Program-made: the position numbers and the translations under genes
Notes under the pieces: model-generated
Databases searched by the model: none
The model's input: the letters and a program-made list of their open reading frames with translations, nothing else
What the model was told of the DNA's origin: nothing
Shown: positions 1 to 10,957 of the stretch, one piece after another
Numbering within the stretch: the first letter of the stretch is position 1
Layout of the letters: each line of letters begins with the position of its first letter
Source: Cymbidium sinense
Lineage: Eukaryota; Streptophyta; Magnoliopsida; Asparagales; Orchidaceae
DNA length: 64,000 nucleotides
Direction: 5' to 3'
NCBI GenBank assembly: GCA_021442155.1
Contig: CM038228.1
Span: 9,899,179 to 9,963,178, forward strand

Positions 1-692
1 ATAGTAGGAATTTAATTGGATTAATTAATTGAGTTTAAATTAACTAAGGAATAAAGCTTTATTTTAAAGATTGAAAGAAAGTTTATATTATTATTTTCTT
101 TAAGAAGGATTAAAGCACAAATAAGAAGGGTTGTCATAGGAAGCACGCATGTCAACTGCCATGTTCACTTGTAAGTTTTAATAAATGATAACGAATCATT
201 GTAAATTATTAGGTGATTGATTAGTCATTTTGAAATTTTAGTTTTGAAGCATCAAACTTTTTGGAATAATATTCGTATGAGGAAAAGTCCTGTTGATATT
301 GTTTATGTGCATAAGAGGTTTCAGACATCACATTTTACGAGAGAAGTTCATCACTTAGGTAAGATTTGCAAATTCTAATACTAATATATTTAACCTTCTT
401 TGCAATGTCATTTAGTACAATATTGATTGTTTACATTGTATGTTTTATTTGAAACTAAGACATATGCATAGTTTCATATTTATGCCACTTAGTGATAAAT
501 TTATTTTGCTTCTTGTTGCATATCCATAATTAGTATATGTTTTCAGTTCATTTCTGAGCATATTGCATATTGTATTTCCTACTGTTGCAAACATGGGCAT
601 GCAACAACTTAGCTTATACATGTCATGTGTTAGTAATCAAAAAATTGGCCAAATGATATTACCCGTAGGAAAATCGAGACAAAAGTGGTTCC
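1..692. other. Unassigned AT-rich sequence left of the assembly gap
   Basis: No convincing gene or repeat end is visible. One stretch on the plus strand (about 262-356) reads open for some 33 codons and stops at a good-looking donor (GTAAG at about 358-362), so it could be an exon fragment of a transposase or host gene. I do not recognise the peptide. No similarity to the LTR family found further right was seen here, so element 1 does not obviously continue to a left LTR on this side of the gap. Confidence 0.3.
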
Positions 693-792
693 NNNNNNNN
701 NNNNNNNNNNNNNNNNNNNNNNNNNNNNNNNNNNNNNNNNNNNNNNNNNNNNNNNNNNNNNNNNNNNNNNNNNNNNNNNNNNNNNNNNNNNN
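693..792. other. Assembly gap, 100 N
   Basis: There are exactly 100 consecutive N, the conventional placeholder for a gap of unknown size. Sequence on either side need not be adjacent in the genome. The 3' end of element 1 (integrase and 3' LTR) may be lost in it. Confidence 0.97.
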
Positions 793-869
793 AGATTTTA
801 TGATTGCGATTATTTTACAATTTCAAACAGCTAAATGTATGGTATATTTATTATAAGTGATGGAGTTTT

Positions 870-1560
870 GGCTTTCAAGACCTTGTAGGACCCAAAGGAT
901 CCATTGACAACAAACTAAAAATTCTCAAAAATGTTGATGTTCTGGATGCCTAATGAAATGGATAACTCCAAACCGATGATCAAAGCCTCATATTCAGCTT
1001 AGTTGTTGGTACAATGTTCAAATAGATGATATGAGAATCTCACCATATCACGGCAGTTAGGAGGACTATTCATATCCTTTACTTGGGAGAATACATTATG
1101 GTTCTTCTCCTCTTTGAGAGAAGTCACCATCAAAATACATCTCTCCATGGTGAATGCTTGAGTCCCCTAAGTTCATGATTTATTCATCAGGGAAGTCATC
1201 ACTAAGCGTTGAACCTGTAGGAAGTGGGTGCGCTACTAAGAAATTCATGAGTGCTTGTCCTTTCATGAGGGGTACGAATGTGATATCAAACTACGATAAT
1301 ATCGTGGACCATCATGCCAACCGTCTGGATAGTGTCGGTTGTGTCATGAGATATTGCAATGTATTGATTCTAAAAATCAAGTTTGCTTTATAAGAGAGCA
1401 TATAGTATCGTAGCTTTTGGGCTGTAAAAATTAAAGTTATGCAATATTTCTCAATGGGTGGATAATTTTTTTTAGGTATAATGATGGTGAGATAGTAGTT
1501 CATTCTCCGTCATTCATCATTGACTTGGGCCAATAAACTGGAGTAATGTATAATATGAGG
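870..1560 (-). pseudogene. Element 1: RNase H region of Ty3/gypsy pol, decayed
   Basis: Two RNase H-type segments can be read on the minus strand. Around 1,312-1,503 is the RT-linked RNase H, with a NYPPIEKYC...QKLRYYML stretch typical of plant Ty3 elements. Around 880-1,160 is a second RNase H, whose FDG signature lies near 1,130-1,140, and whose alignment with the better copy at 31.56-31.80 kb is evident at the nucleotide level (an AEYEAL-type segment near 985-1,010). Two RNase H modules in tandem are the known hallmark of the Tat/Ogre lineage. The frame is broken by stops. Integrase should follow to the left but is not seen before the gap. Confidence 0.75.
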
Positions 1561-2760
1561 TTTTCGTGATATAGGGGCAACTAGAACTCAGATCATAAGG
1601 TATTGCTTGATGCTCTCAAAGGCATCTTGGGCACTTGTCATCCCAACTTGACATCTCTTTCTTGACTAGTGCTTAAATGGGTTGGCATATGCCTGATAAG
1701 TTGGACAGAAAGCATCTTAGATACATCAACCTCCATTGGAATGATCTAAGTTGGGTTAGAATTTTAGGGGGTGGCATTTCCAATATCGCTTTAATCTTCT
1801 CTGGGATGATTTCAATTTTGCAGTTCCAGACAACAAACCTATGGAAATTCCTTGAAGATACTTCCAATGCACATTTCAGATGGTTCATTTTGAGGTTGTA
1901 TTATCGCTTGAAAACTACTCTCAAGTCAAAGATGTGGTCTTCCTTTTCTTTGTTTGTTTATGAGATCATCAACGCGGGCATTCAACTTGGTGATGAATGA
2001 GTTCGTCGAAGATTCGAGTCATGTCCTGCTGGTATGTGGTTCTAGCATTTTTAAGATCGAAAGACATGACCTTATAGTAATATATTTTGATCAGGGTTCT
2101 GAAAATAGTGTTCCTTTTATCTTCAGGTGTCATCTTTATTTGGTTATATCCAGATGAACCATTCATGAAAGAGAAGACTGCATGAGATGAGATAATGCCC
2201 ACCATCAATTCTGATATTGGTAGTGAAAATTCATCTTTAATGCCTTAGTAAGATCCCTAACATATGAATTTGACCATTCTTCTTCTTAATTGGGATGACA
2301 ACCAAACCGGGTATTTTTCCTTCGGATGAAACCAACATGATCGCTTGACTTTAGAAATGACATTGATCAATGTCTAATCACATGCTAGAGCGCTTGTGAT
2401 TAGCGTATCGCTAGCTTATGGACCACTACGTCAAGAGCTAATCGAGCATTTCTTCATACTCCATGCAAAGTAGTCCTTAAACTTAGTGAGTAGCTTAATT
2501 AAGTCATTGGTTTGTTTCATTCAACAAGGAACTGATGTACATCGGCAAGGCTTTAGTCTCCAAGTTGATTTCTTTGAGTTCATTAATGGTTGATTTGATT
2601 TCTTCTTCAAATTTTGGTGATGCATCTTTGACTTAGAAATCATCTCAAGCTTTTAAGCACACCTCCTCATATGAGTTAATGTGATTTGAAAAGAACCTAT
2701 CGTGACTCCAAATGATTGGTGATGACCAAGCAAGTCATCATCATCCACGGACCTCACTCA
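1560..2760 (-). pseudogene. Element 1: reverse transcriptase of Ty3/gypsy pol, decayed
   Basis: Minus-strand RT. The segment at about 1,969-2,208 contains SGYNQIKMTPEDKRNTIFRT, the RT core before the catalytic box. The catalytic Y-x-D-D is damaged: at 1,965-1,976 the codons read RVDD, in a frame shifted from the preceding segment. The connection to RNase H lies at 1,673-1,888. Nucleotide order matches the copy at 32.3-33.5 kb throughout. The RT could not work as encoded. Confidence 0.8.
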
Positions 2761-3540
2761 AAGTCTTGACAAGAGAGTTCTTGCATTGGTTGTTTCATAT
2801 CTTTTCAAAGTATTTTGGCCTGTGCTTTGACCATGTATGTCGAATTAAACCTTTCTTCGTTAAATTATGAACATAAGGAGAGTATCAATCAAAAGATAAT
2901 TCTATTAATTTTTTATATGAATCATTCTCAAGTTCTACATTAACTTTTTGACTTGAGGATGCTCCTTGGATAGAACCTCAATCTTTGTGGTTATACATGC
3001 TTTAGGGGCTTCTTAACTACCTAACCCTCAACTTTTTTTTGAGAAAAGTGGGGGGATCTAAGTTCCTATATGATGCCTGATAGTTTCACATGTGGAAGAC
3101 TTGGATACATTCATGCTTCAGACCGGGACTTCATCATCTGAGTGTGACCTCCAATGGGATCTGTGAGAAGAGACCGTGTGCATACATAAGAGTCATTCTG
3201 AACTAGATTCTAAATTTATGAAGATAATTTTGGATGCTAGAACTAATCTCACGGTGGGTGGTAAGTATGAAGGCCTTCTACCCCTAGGACTCCTCCTGAC
3301 TTGCCTCTTCCTCATCTTAGTGGGGGTCGGGTCATCCTCCCCACTTATTCAAATGGATTAACAAATAGTGGGTGGAATCTAATCTCGGGCTCTACTTCTT
3401 CCCTAAGGTCTTCTTCTTGTTCTCTTTTCTTATCTTTTTCTCTTTCTTTTCTTTTCTTTTTCATTTTGACTAAGATCATGAGATAAGATATTTTGTTTCT
3501 TAGGAAGAGATAGTAGGCCACATCCTCATATATCCCGACC
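2761..3540 (-). pseudogene. Element 1: protease-to-RT linker, decayed
   Basis: This sits between the protease and RT segments and aligns by eye with 33.5-34.0 kb of element 2 (for example the block around 3,120 against about 33,910). No conserved domain is visible. An acidic/lysine-rich low-complexity stretch is encoded on the minus strand near 3,400-3,480, from a T/C-rich run on plus. Confidence 0.5.
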
Positions 3541-3960
3541 TCATGAACGTGAATGATTTGCGATCTCCTTGACACAATACTCAATTCCACCTCTTAGAAA
3601 CTTGATGTACTGATGTAGAGAGGATGGAACCATATTATTCTCATGAATCCACAGTCTCCCAAGAAAAGCATTGAAAGATGTATTCGAATATATTATGTGA
3701 AACTTGGCTTTTATCATCCAATCATGTATCTCCAAAGGTAACATTATGGAGCCTAAGGCCCTCTCGCATTGTTCATTGAATCCTTTTAACATCATCCTCT
3801 CCGCTTGGAGTTTAGAGATGTTGATCCTCAAGTAGGTAAGGGTTCTTAGACTCATAATGTTAACTGATGCACCTGGATCAACTATAACTCTGGATAGCCT
3901 GAATCTTCCAACATCTATAATATAGAGGGACTCGATTGTCCCTAGTAAATCTTCATTGGT
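3541..3960 (-). pseudogene. Element 1: retroviral-type aspartic protease
   Basis: The minus strand encodes a plant Ty3 aspartic protease. The active-site segment DPGAS (usual form DTGAS or DSGAS) lies at about 3,856-3,897, followed by VNIMSLRTL. The C-terminal half contains LGSIMLP and FLGRLWIHENNMVPSSLHQ, matching the family's LLGRPWIH...PSTLHQ region. This open stretch runs from the ATG at 3,855 to 3,541. The enzyme would cut the Gag-Pol polyprotein. The whole segment is absent from element 2, so element 1 keeps a domain its larger relative has lost. Confidence 0.8.
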
Positions 3961-5080
3961 GAATGTAACTCATAGGACTTCTTAGAAACGCGTCTCCTCT
4001 AGTAGTGGTCAACCGAGCTAAGCATATTTCTAGATCAAGCAAATATTAATGACTCCTCATCTCTTTTCATAAGACAAGGGCATCATATATGCTTAACTTA
4101 GCTGACAACTTTCTAAGGTGTGAAAGGACATTGTAGCCAACTTTGGGCTAGTCCTTCATATCTATGGGTGGAGCATCCTGTGGGGGGCTATCTAAATGCT
4201 CACTATAACTAATGACCTATTTTCCCTTATCCTAAGGTGCTACTCTAAGAGGTAGAATCTAAGTGGAATCAATCTTTTCATTGATTTCTTTAATTTTGGT
4301 GGTGGTACATGATAGAAATCAAGTAAAATAAGTGGTATGGGCCCTCATCCATCGATACAATGCTCATGGAGGTGGAGAAGTAGATGTGGTAGTATAACGA
4401 TGGAAGGAGTAGTGTTGGACTCGGATGGTGGTTGCACTATGAATCTATCTTAGGCAAGTGAATGTTGTTGCTACTACTGTTGGGCTTTTACCCTCCCTGA
4501 GTTATCCTTCACAACTGACAAACCTTCCTTGATGTTGGAGGTTTGAGCTGAGTCAGGCACCTGTAAAGAAAGTTTCTTGATTTTGAAAATTATTTTTTTA
4601 GAGGTATGAGATAAAGAAATATCTCAACCTTCTTTTATCCTAAGATGATCGGATGTATCCCTAAAGATTACTTTGACAGAACTAGAAGGTTGTTATGCTA
4701 AGTATTCCTTAGGGATAACTATGGCTCCTAACTTGTAGCTACCCTCAAGCCAATCCTTAAAAGTGAGACAATCCTCTAAGACATGGCCTAACATGCGTAG
4801 GGCGAGTTAGGATCATCACTCATGCCCACTTTCTCTGGCTTTCTAAGTGGGTAAAAAGCTTCTTAAGAAGGTTCTTAAAGATCTTTTGACTACCTCTCTT
4901 GAATGAGTATTATTTGTTGAGTTTATAGGTAAGAGTGAAAAGTAGCTACTTGGTGGATATACCGCTATGTAGGATGATGTGGGTAATAGAAGAGGTAGTG
5001 GAGGCTGCTAGTGTCTGGATCTCTCAAACTATGCTCTCACTGGCTACTTCCCCTTATCAAATATCACTACAATCCCTGGT
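3961..5080 (-). pseudogene. Element 1: gag-protease linker
   Basis: This stretch between gag core and protease is full of stops in every frame. Only its beginning on the gag side has a counterpart in element 2, where about 1.7 kb corresponding to roughly 3,260-4,950 is missing. No zinc knuckle could be identified with confidence. Confidence 0.5.
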
Positions 5081-7040
5081 TTCTTCTTAAAAACCTTTTG
5101 AGGCTTAGTCCTGGATGGCTGGTCTGAGAAGGGTAACTATTTGGCTTCCTCTAATAGGTTAGCCATCTTACTAATTAACTTCATAAATATCTTAATGATA
5201 AAACTTTTGAGGATGAAGGTGATCGGGCCATGGATATTCTTTTGTAGCATCTCAATAGCATGCTTCTCCTGTAGTTGCGTTTGAATTTCATACTTAGGTT
5301 GCATCATCTAAGAATATAATCAATAAGTGACTTGTTAGGCTTTTTCTTCTCTACAACGAGGTCACCTATAGTTACCCTTTCTTTTCCCTCGCAAATCTCT
5401 TGATGAAGAGATGCTCCAACTCTACAAAGGACTTCACTAAATCATTATTTGGTACCAATCAAAAGCTACCCCTTAAAGGCTATTAACAAATGGCCGAAGA
5501 GTAATGTGCATCACTCATTGCAACAACTAGCTCGAAAATGAGCTAAATACTATCTTGGGTTCCCACTTCTATCAAAGACCTTGAAGGATGGTGGCTCAAA
5601 ATCCTTGGGGTATTGAACTACAACAAATTCTTGGTAGGGTCTATGTTGGAATAGATGAGCTCCCTAAGATTGTGCCAATGCTTCCTTCACCTGTGCACCA
5701 TTTATTTTATATTTTTTCATGCATGGAGGTGCTATCGGTGACCTTTCTATGCAAACTACTAGCATCCTCATCCATAGGAGTGCACTTGGGATGATCTAGG
5801 GTATGTACTAGCTCAGGCCGATTGGCCTCCATGAGGGAAGGTTGTGAAGTTGGGGCTTGGTTCCCAAGGCTGATCATCACTACCATCAACTCTTCCACTC
5901 TTCTCCATTCTATCAATCTAATCATCTTTCTGCTTGATTTGTTGGAGGAGGTTGAGTTGAGTCGATGGCTCACCTTCCTCACCACCATGCCTTCCTAAAG
6001 GTTGCTCCTGCAAGGATCCTCTAGTATCTACCATGTGGACTTGTGCTAAGTCATCGAACATGTCATCCTTATCAGCATCAAAGTCTACCCTACCCCTCTT
6101 CTTGGTCAGACTGATCATCCCCAACTATTTGCCTCACCACGGAAATTGTCCTCCAAAATATTATCCAAAGATTGGTCATCCACCCGATTTGGTGCTACTG
6201 GAACATAGGCTGAATGGTGATTGACTAATGGACTGAGCTCTGTAAAAGCTATGCATTGAATGCTCTGAACATGCGAAGTACTCTCCCTGACTGACTCAAT
6301 AGCCATGGGGGTCACCTCGGTATCCCCTCCCTTCTCCTCCTCCAATGGTGGAGCCATGACACTTGGGTCGCCACTCCTTCTTCACCACTTGGGATGGAAG
6401 GTCGAGCAAAGTAGCTCAACCTCACTCTAATGGGTGGAGTATATGAAGTGGGGTCCTTGGGCCATAATCGGATTACCAAGGGGGAAGCTCTCTCTCTAGA
6501 TGTGAGCTTCTGGAACTTAGGGACTTATAGTGGAACATGAACTAGTGAAGGTGGCAAGTGAGTGGTGTGATGGGGGTGACACCTGCTGCCTCTCAGCTAA
6601 AGATCTCCTCCTACGGCTGCTGGAACCAGTGAGTACTATACTGCCGATTGATTGATCTACCAACTGCCGAATGAATGGCCAATCAAGAGGATTCCACCAA
6701 CTACAAACCTCCTCCCATCCTTCCTATCCCTCTTGCTCCTATGAATATGATCCCTAATGCTCTATGGATTAACCTCCTCAGATTATGTAAAGTGCTAGAC
6801 TCCAAGCATTCGTGGGTTCTCCCAACTCTCTTGAGCACATACCATAGACCAACATAGGGCCTCCTCCTCTCCCGATGTCTTATACTCTGATCCGGGGTAA
6901 TGGAACAATCTATAGTCCTCTCCTTTTGAGGTCGAGGGGGGGTGAAACCTACCCAAGAAGGGAGAGGCCTCACGAGGGGAACCCTCCTTAACCACATGGG
7001 AGGCTTCTTCTACCTCCTTCACCACATGCTCGTAATGTCT
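5080..7040 (-). pseudogene. Element 1: gag region, decayed
   Basis: The Retrotrans_gag core is readable on the minus strand at about 5,310-5,420: LEHLFIKRFARE, then after a frameshift RVTIGDL and SLIDYIL. This is the same motif order as the better copy at 34.44-34.56 kb. Upstream (5,600-7,040) the N-terminal part is preserved as broken open stretches of 60-98 codons that align roughly with 34.8-36.6 kb. Gag forms the particle shell of the retrotransposon. No intact frame remains. Confidence 0.65.
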
Positions 7041-8142
7041 TTTAATTTTTTTTGTTCTTATTATAGTGTTGGGTTTTAGTCAATGGAGCCAGGAACTAGA
7101 ACTGCCCTCAAATGTGGAGAAAACTATCTAGGAAGCTAAGATAGTCTTTCCCTTTAGAGAAACTATAGAGGTGGTACTATCTTGAGACTACAGAGGCACA
7201 ACTGGAAAAATAAGTAAGAGAACCTCTATTACCTTCTTTCTTCAGTGAGAGGAACTCAAAATTTGAGTGCAAATCAAACTGTAGGAGTTGCTTCTTGTTT
7301 ATCACCTCCTATCAGCTAACTGTGGTGAGGACAGTTCTCTCACAAGTGACTTTAAAATGCTCAAAGCTAAGGCCAAACTTGATGATGGGGGTGGTGGTGA
7401 GTATGGACTGATCGAGCCAAATCTGCACTGAGGAGAAGGAAAAGAACAACTTTTGGATGATAATGTTGATCAAGAAAGGAAAGAGAAGAGCGGGCTTGTA
7501 TGTCACTATTAAGAGACATGGAGTTAGACTTTTTTAATTTTGTTGACTTGACTTGACTTTTTTTGAATTGGAACCCTAATTTAACAAATTTAATTATGTT
7601 AAATGGGGTCTATTGGTATGTTGGAGAGATTTTGAAAACTTTGGAGAAGAGGCTTATTGCTTTTGATTGTTGCTGTTTGATTGATTTTTGATCTTGAATG
7701 GAGACCCTCATTTAATAAATTTGATTATGCTAAATGGGGTTCATTTGTTTGTGGGAGAAGTTTGGAATTTTGGAGAAGCTTCTTTTTGCTTTTGCTTTGG
7801 ACTTCATTGGAATTTTGGGAGAATGTTGAATGAACCTTGCTTCTCCAAGCTAGTGGTAAGAGGTTGTTGATTTTGTTTTGTTTATATTTTAGGTAATTTA
7901 TTTAGTTAATTTTTTTACCTATTGGAGGTCCAATAGGAGTTTTAAGTTCTACTTGGAGTGAGGTCTAAAAACTTAAAAGATGTTGGCCATCCTTGCTTAA
8001 GGATGAAATAAGCAAAGTATCTGATGGAAAGAAAGATAGCCTTAGGCTTATATGAAATATAATTCCACTATCAATACTTTTAGATGATGATTGACTACTA
8101 AAGATAGAGAGAGGAACAATCCTTAGTGGAGTCCACTATCCT
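7041..8142 (-). other. Element 1: 5' leader with two or three hairpin units
   Basis: This non-coding leader lies between PBS and gag. Two imperfect inverted repeats of the type forming the large array at 36.7-38.9 kb lie at 7,571-7,610 (core arms TTTAACA/TGTTAAA) and 7,701-7,742. A perfect 9 bp stem (CCTATTGGA/TCCAATAGG, 2-nt loop) is centred near 7,927. Sequence around 7,920-8,130 aligns well with 38,940-39,150 of element 2. Confidence 0.65.
8119..8136 (-). promoter_or_regulatory. Element 1: primer-binding site candidate
   Basis: On the minus strand, 7 nt after the LTR end, the sequence TGGACTCCACTAAGGAT begins with the TGG expected opposite a tRNA CCA end. It aligns with the equivalent position of element 2. 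The pattern resembles the TGGCGACTCC-type PBS I recall from Tat/Ogre elements. The tRNA species is not established here. Confidence 0.5.
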
Positions 8143-10400
8143 TGCGTGGTTTTTTATTTCGATGCTGTGGACACCAAGCGATCTTAGGGGTGCTTATTGA
8201 AGTGATCAAGTAAGGTATGATGTACCATCTTGAAAGCTGAAAAATACCACCCTATAATGGACCTAATCACTTAATAAGGACTCATAAGGTAGATGGGTCT
8301 TCATATATACCAGAGATTTTTCTCCTACTTTACATGAAAAAGTAAAGTAGGGTTTATCTTATATCAAATTCTTTAATTCCTTATGGAAGCAAGCTTTCAT
8401 AGTTAATTACATCCTAGAAATGAGATTTTTTAAGAAAACTCGATTAAAGTAGTCAATCATCCCAAAGATTTGAAAGCTAAACTATCAATGGATTGGTTTT
8501 GAAAAATCAAGGGAATGTTCAATTGAAATAACTTATTTTTGGATTCCAAGGGAGAAGAAGTAGAGAGCACTCATAATACTAGGAAGCCTAGTGAGCACTC
8601 CAATCTACCCTATGGTGAGGCTTTATATGTTTGAGAGAGATAGTTTAATTAATTTGAGTTAAAATTTTATTAGAATGTTAGGCTTATAGTCCATCAACAC
8701 AAGATTATGGAAATGCCTAAGAGGTGAGGATTTATACTCGTAGCCTAAGGAAATAAGAAAGCTCGGATCCTAAATCTAAGATGCTTTAGCACAAGCTAAG
8801 AGAGCAGCTCTAAGTTTAACCAAAAAGGGGGATACAATGGTCTACCTCCACAAGAGAGAATAAATATATCCAACTCTTCTGCACTTATACAGGAGTGGCC
8901 TCCAAGGGTTGGAGAGTGGTTTGACCATCCAAATGGGATTTTGTCTCATTTGGAGGGGTTTACCCAATTGATTTTGGCCTAATCGGGTCAAGCATGGGTT
9001 CTTTGGGCTGACCCATGGTGACCCAAGATTGGTCATTCCAAGTTTGGTTGGGTTTGGGCTTGGCTCAATTTGACCCACGGGTCAAATTGGGTTCATTTGG
9101 CCTAGGTTGACCCATGGGTCAAATTGGATCAAACTAAGGATTAGGTCATGTTCAAATGATCATTTGGGATTCAATTGGTTTGATTTGATTTGAAGTGGAT
9201 TTGATTTTGGCTCACATGGGTTCATTTGGGTCAAATATAAAACAATTCAATTTGGCCAAATTAGCTTGAGTTAGGGGTTGGTTTAGATTCAATTGACAAT
9301 TTGAGAATGATTGTAGGTATTGATTTCAATTAATTTGGATTTGGAAATGATTTAGCTCAATTTGGGCTAAATGGGTCAATTGGATTGGTTTGATCAAATT
9401 AGATTCAATTGAAGGTTTGATCATGTTCAATAATCAATTCATGATGGATTTGAGCCATTAGTTTCAATCAATTTGGATTGGATTGAGGTTTGACCCAATT
9501 TAGCCTTTTAGGTCAAATTAGGTCAACTTGGGTCAAAAATCCAATTGGACTTTGTTTGGCTTGACTGATGGTTGAATCATATTCAATACTCAATTTATGA
9601 TTGATTGAAGGCATTGGTTTCAATCAATTGTGTTCAGAATGAAGTTTGGTTCAATTTAGTTCATATAGGCTCAAATGAGTCAACTTGGGTCATGTGATCA
9701 AATTAGCTTGGTTTGACCCAATTGATTGTAATTGAATAATCAAGGGTAATCAACAATCATTGTAGAAGGTATTGAATTAGTTGGTTCAATCCAATTTGGG
9801 TTGGATTGAAGTTTGGGTCAAGTGAACCAAATGGGTCAATTTGAGTTGGATTAGGTTGAATTGGGTTGAATTAAGTTTGATAATTGATTCAGGATTGATT
9901 GATGACTCTGATTGTAATTAATTTGAATTTAAGGTCAAATGGGCTAGGTTGGGTTAATTGAATTGGTTTGACTTGATTGTAGGTTTTTGAATAGTTTGAA
10001 AAGATGTATTGAATGGTTGGAATGCTTTTGTAAAATAATTGGGTTTGGTTTAATTAAAGGGGCTTTGATTCCATAGATTGGGTTATGGATTAAGATGGAT
10101 TTGGGTTCAAATCATTTTGGCTTAAAGCTTGGATATGAAATGAAATCTAATTGGGTTTGATTATATTGGTTTGAGTTTGATTTTTCATAAGTGGATAAGC
10201 ATAAGTTTTGGTTTAGGCCATGGGATAGGTTCTTTTGGTCCCAAGGTATAGCCTAAACCTATGGTACACCTTCCTAAGTCTTTTGGTTTAGTGTTCACAT
10301 AATCACTAAAAGTTTTCTATGACTAAGAAGATTCTAGTGTCTATAAAATCCCTAAATCTAGGAAGAATGAATCGTCACTCCAAAAGTGAGGTCAATAACA
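8143..10400 (-). repeat. LTR1: shortened 5' LTR of element 1
   Basis: The left part (8,143-8,890) matches the first 0.85 kb of the LTRs at 19,877 and 39,167. The right part (about 8,900-10,400) matches their last 2 kb, including the region rich in GGTCAA/TTGACC and the terminal block ending GAGGTCAATAACA. About 5 kb of LTR middle is missing, with the junction near 8,895. It lies directly beside the leader and PBS of element 1, so it is that element's 5' LTR (minus orientation). Its minus-strand start reads TGTTATTGACC. Confidence 0.75.
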
Positions 10401-10785
10401 ATGAGTCTTAAATATTGCACGCCTTTGTGAATTATTGGGCCACCTAAGAGCAAATAGGAGTTATTTTATAATGCAGTTTATTGATTCTTTCATTAGTAGC
10501 GAAATATTCCACTTCACTTCTACTTCTCTAATGCTTGGCAAATGCATGCCTTCAGCATCTCATTTAATTTCTCCATCAAGTTGTAACTGATGTCTATTAG
10601 GACATTTATTGGACTTATAGTTAGGGGTATAAATGAAGCTTGAGTTTGAACCTTTGTTTTATTTGGTTTGTTCATAAATTGTTCTATTTGTGTTCAAAAT
10701 GGCTTTAATTTTAGTGTTCGTGTTCACCTTGTATTGCTTGAAATGGCTCAAAAAATTAATAATCTAAAAAGATATGGAAGGTGAA

Positions 10786-10839
10786 GAATTTGAACCTGGA
10801 TCAATTTTTTGCATGGCAAAAGCTCCAACCACTAAGCCA
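10786..10839 (-). repeat. tRNA-derived SINE head or tRNA relic (A and B boxes)
   Basis: On the minus strand an A-box-like word TGGCTTAGTGG (10,829-10,839) is followed 32 bp later by a B-box-like GGTTCAAATTC (10,786-10,796). This spacing suits an internal RNA polymerase III promoter. The segment between them cannot form a standard anticodon arm, so it is not a working tRNA. A tRNA-headed SINE is the likeliest reading; its 3' tail is not defined. Confidence 0.45.
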
Positions 10840-10888
10840 TGCTTACTACTATGAAATTATTTTGTATATATGTACATATGTATGTATG

Positions 10889-10895
<7 letters not shown>

Positions 10896-10955
<60 letters not shown>
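10896..10955. repeat. (TA)n microsatellite
   Basis: A 60 bp uninterrupted TA/AT run follows imperfect TATG repeats. Confidence 0.95.

Positions 10956-10957
<2 letters not shown>

Noticed and set aside
10772..10848. Working tRNA gene
   Set aside because: A and B boxes are present, but no acceptor stem or anticodon arm can be drawn.
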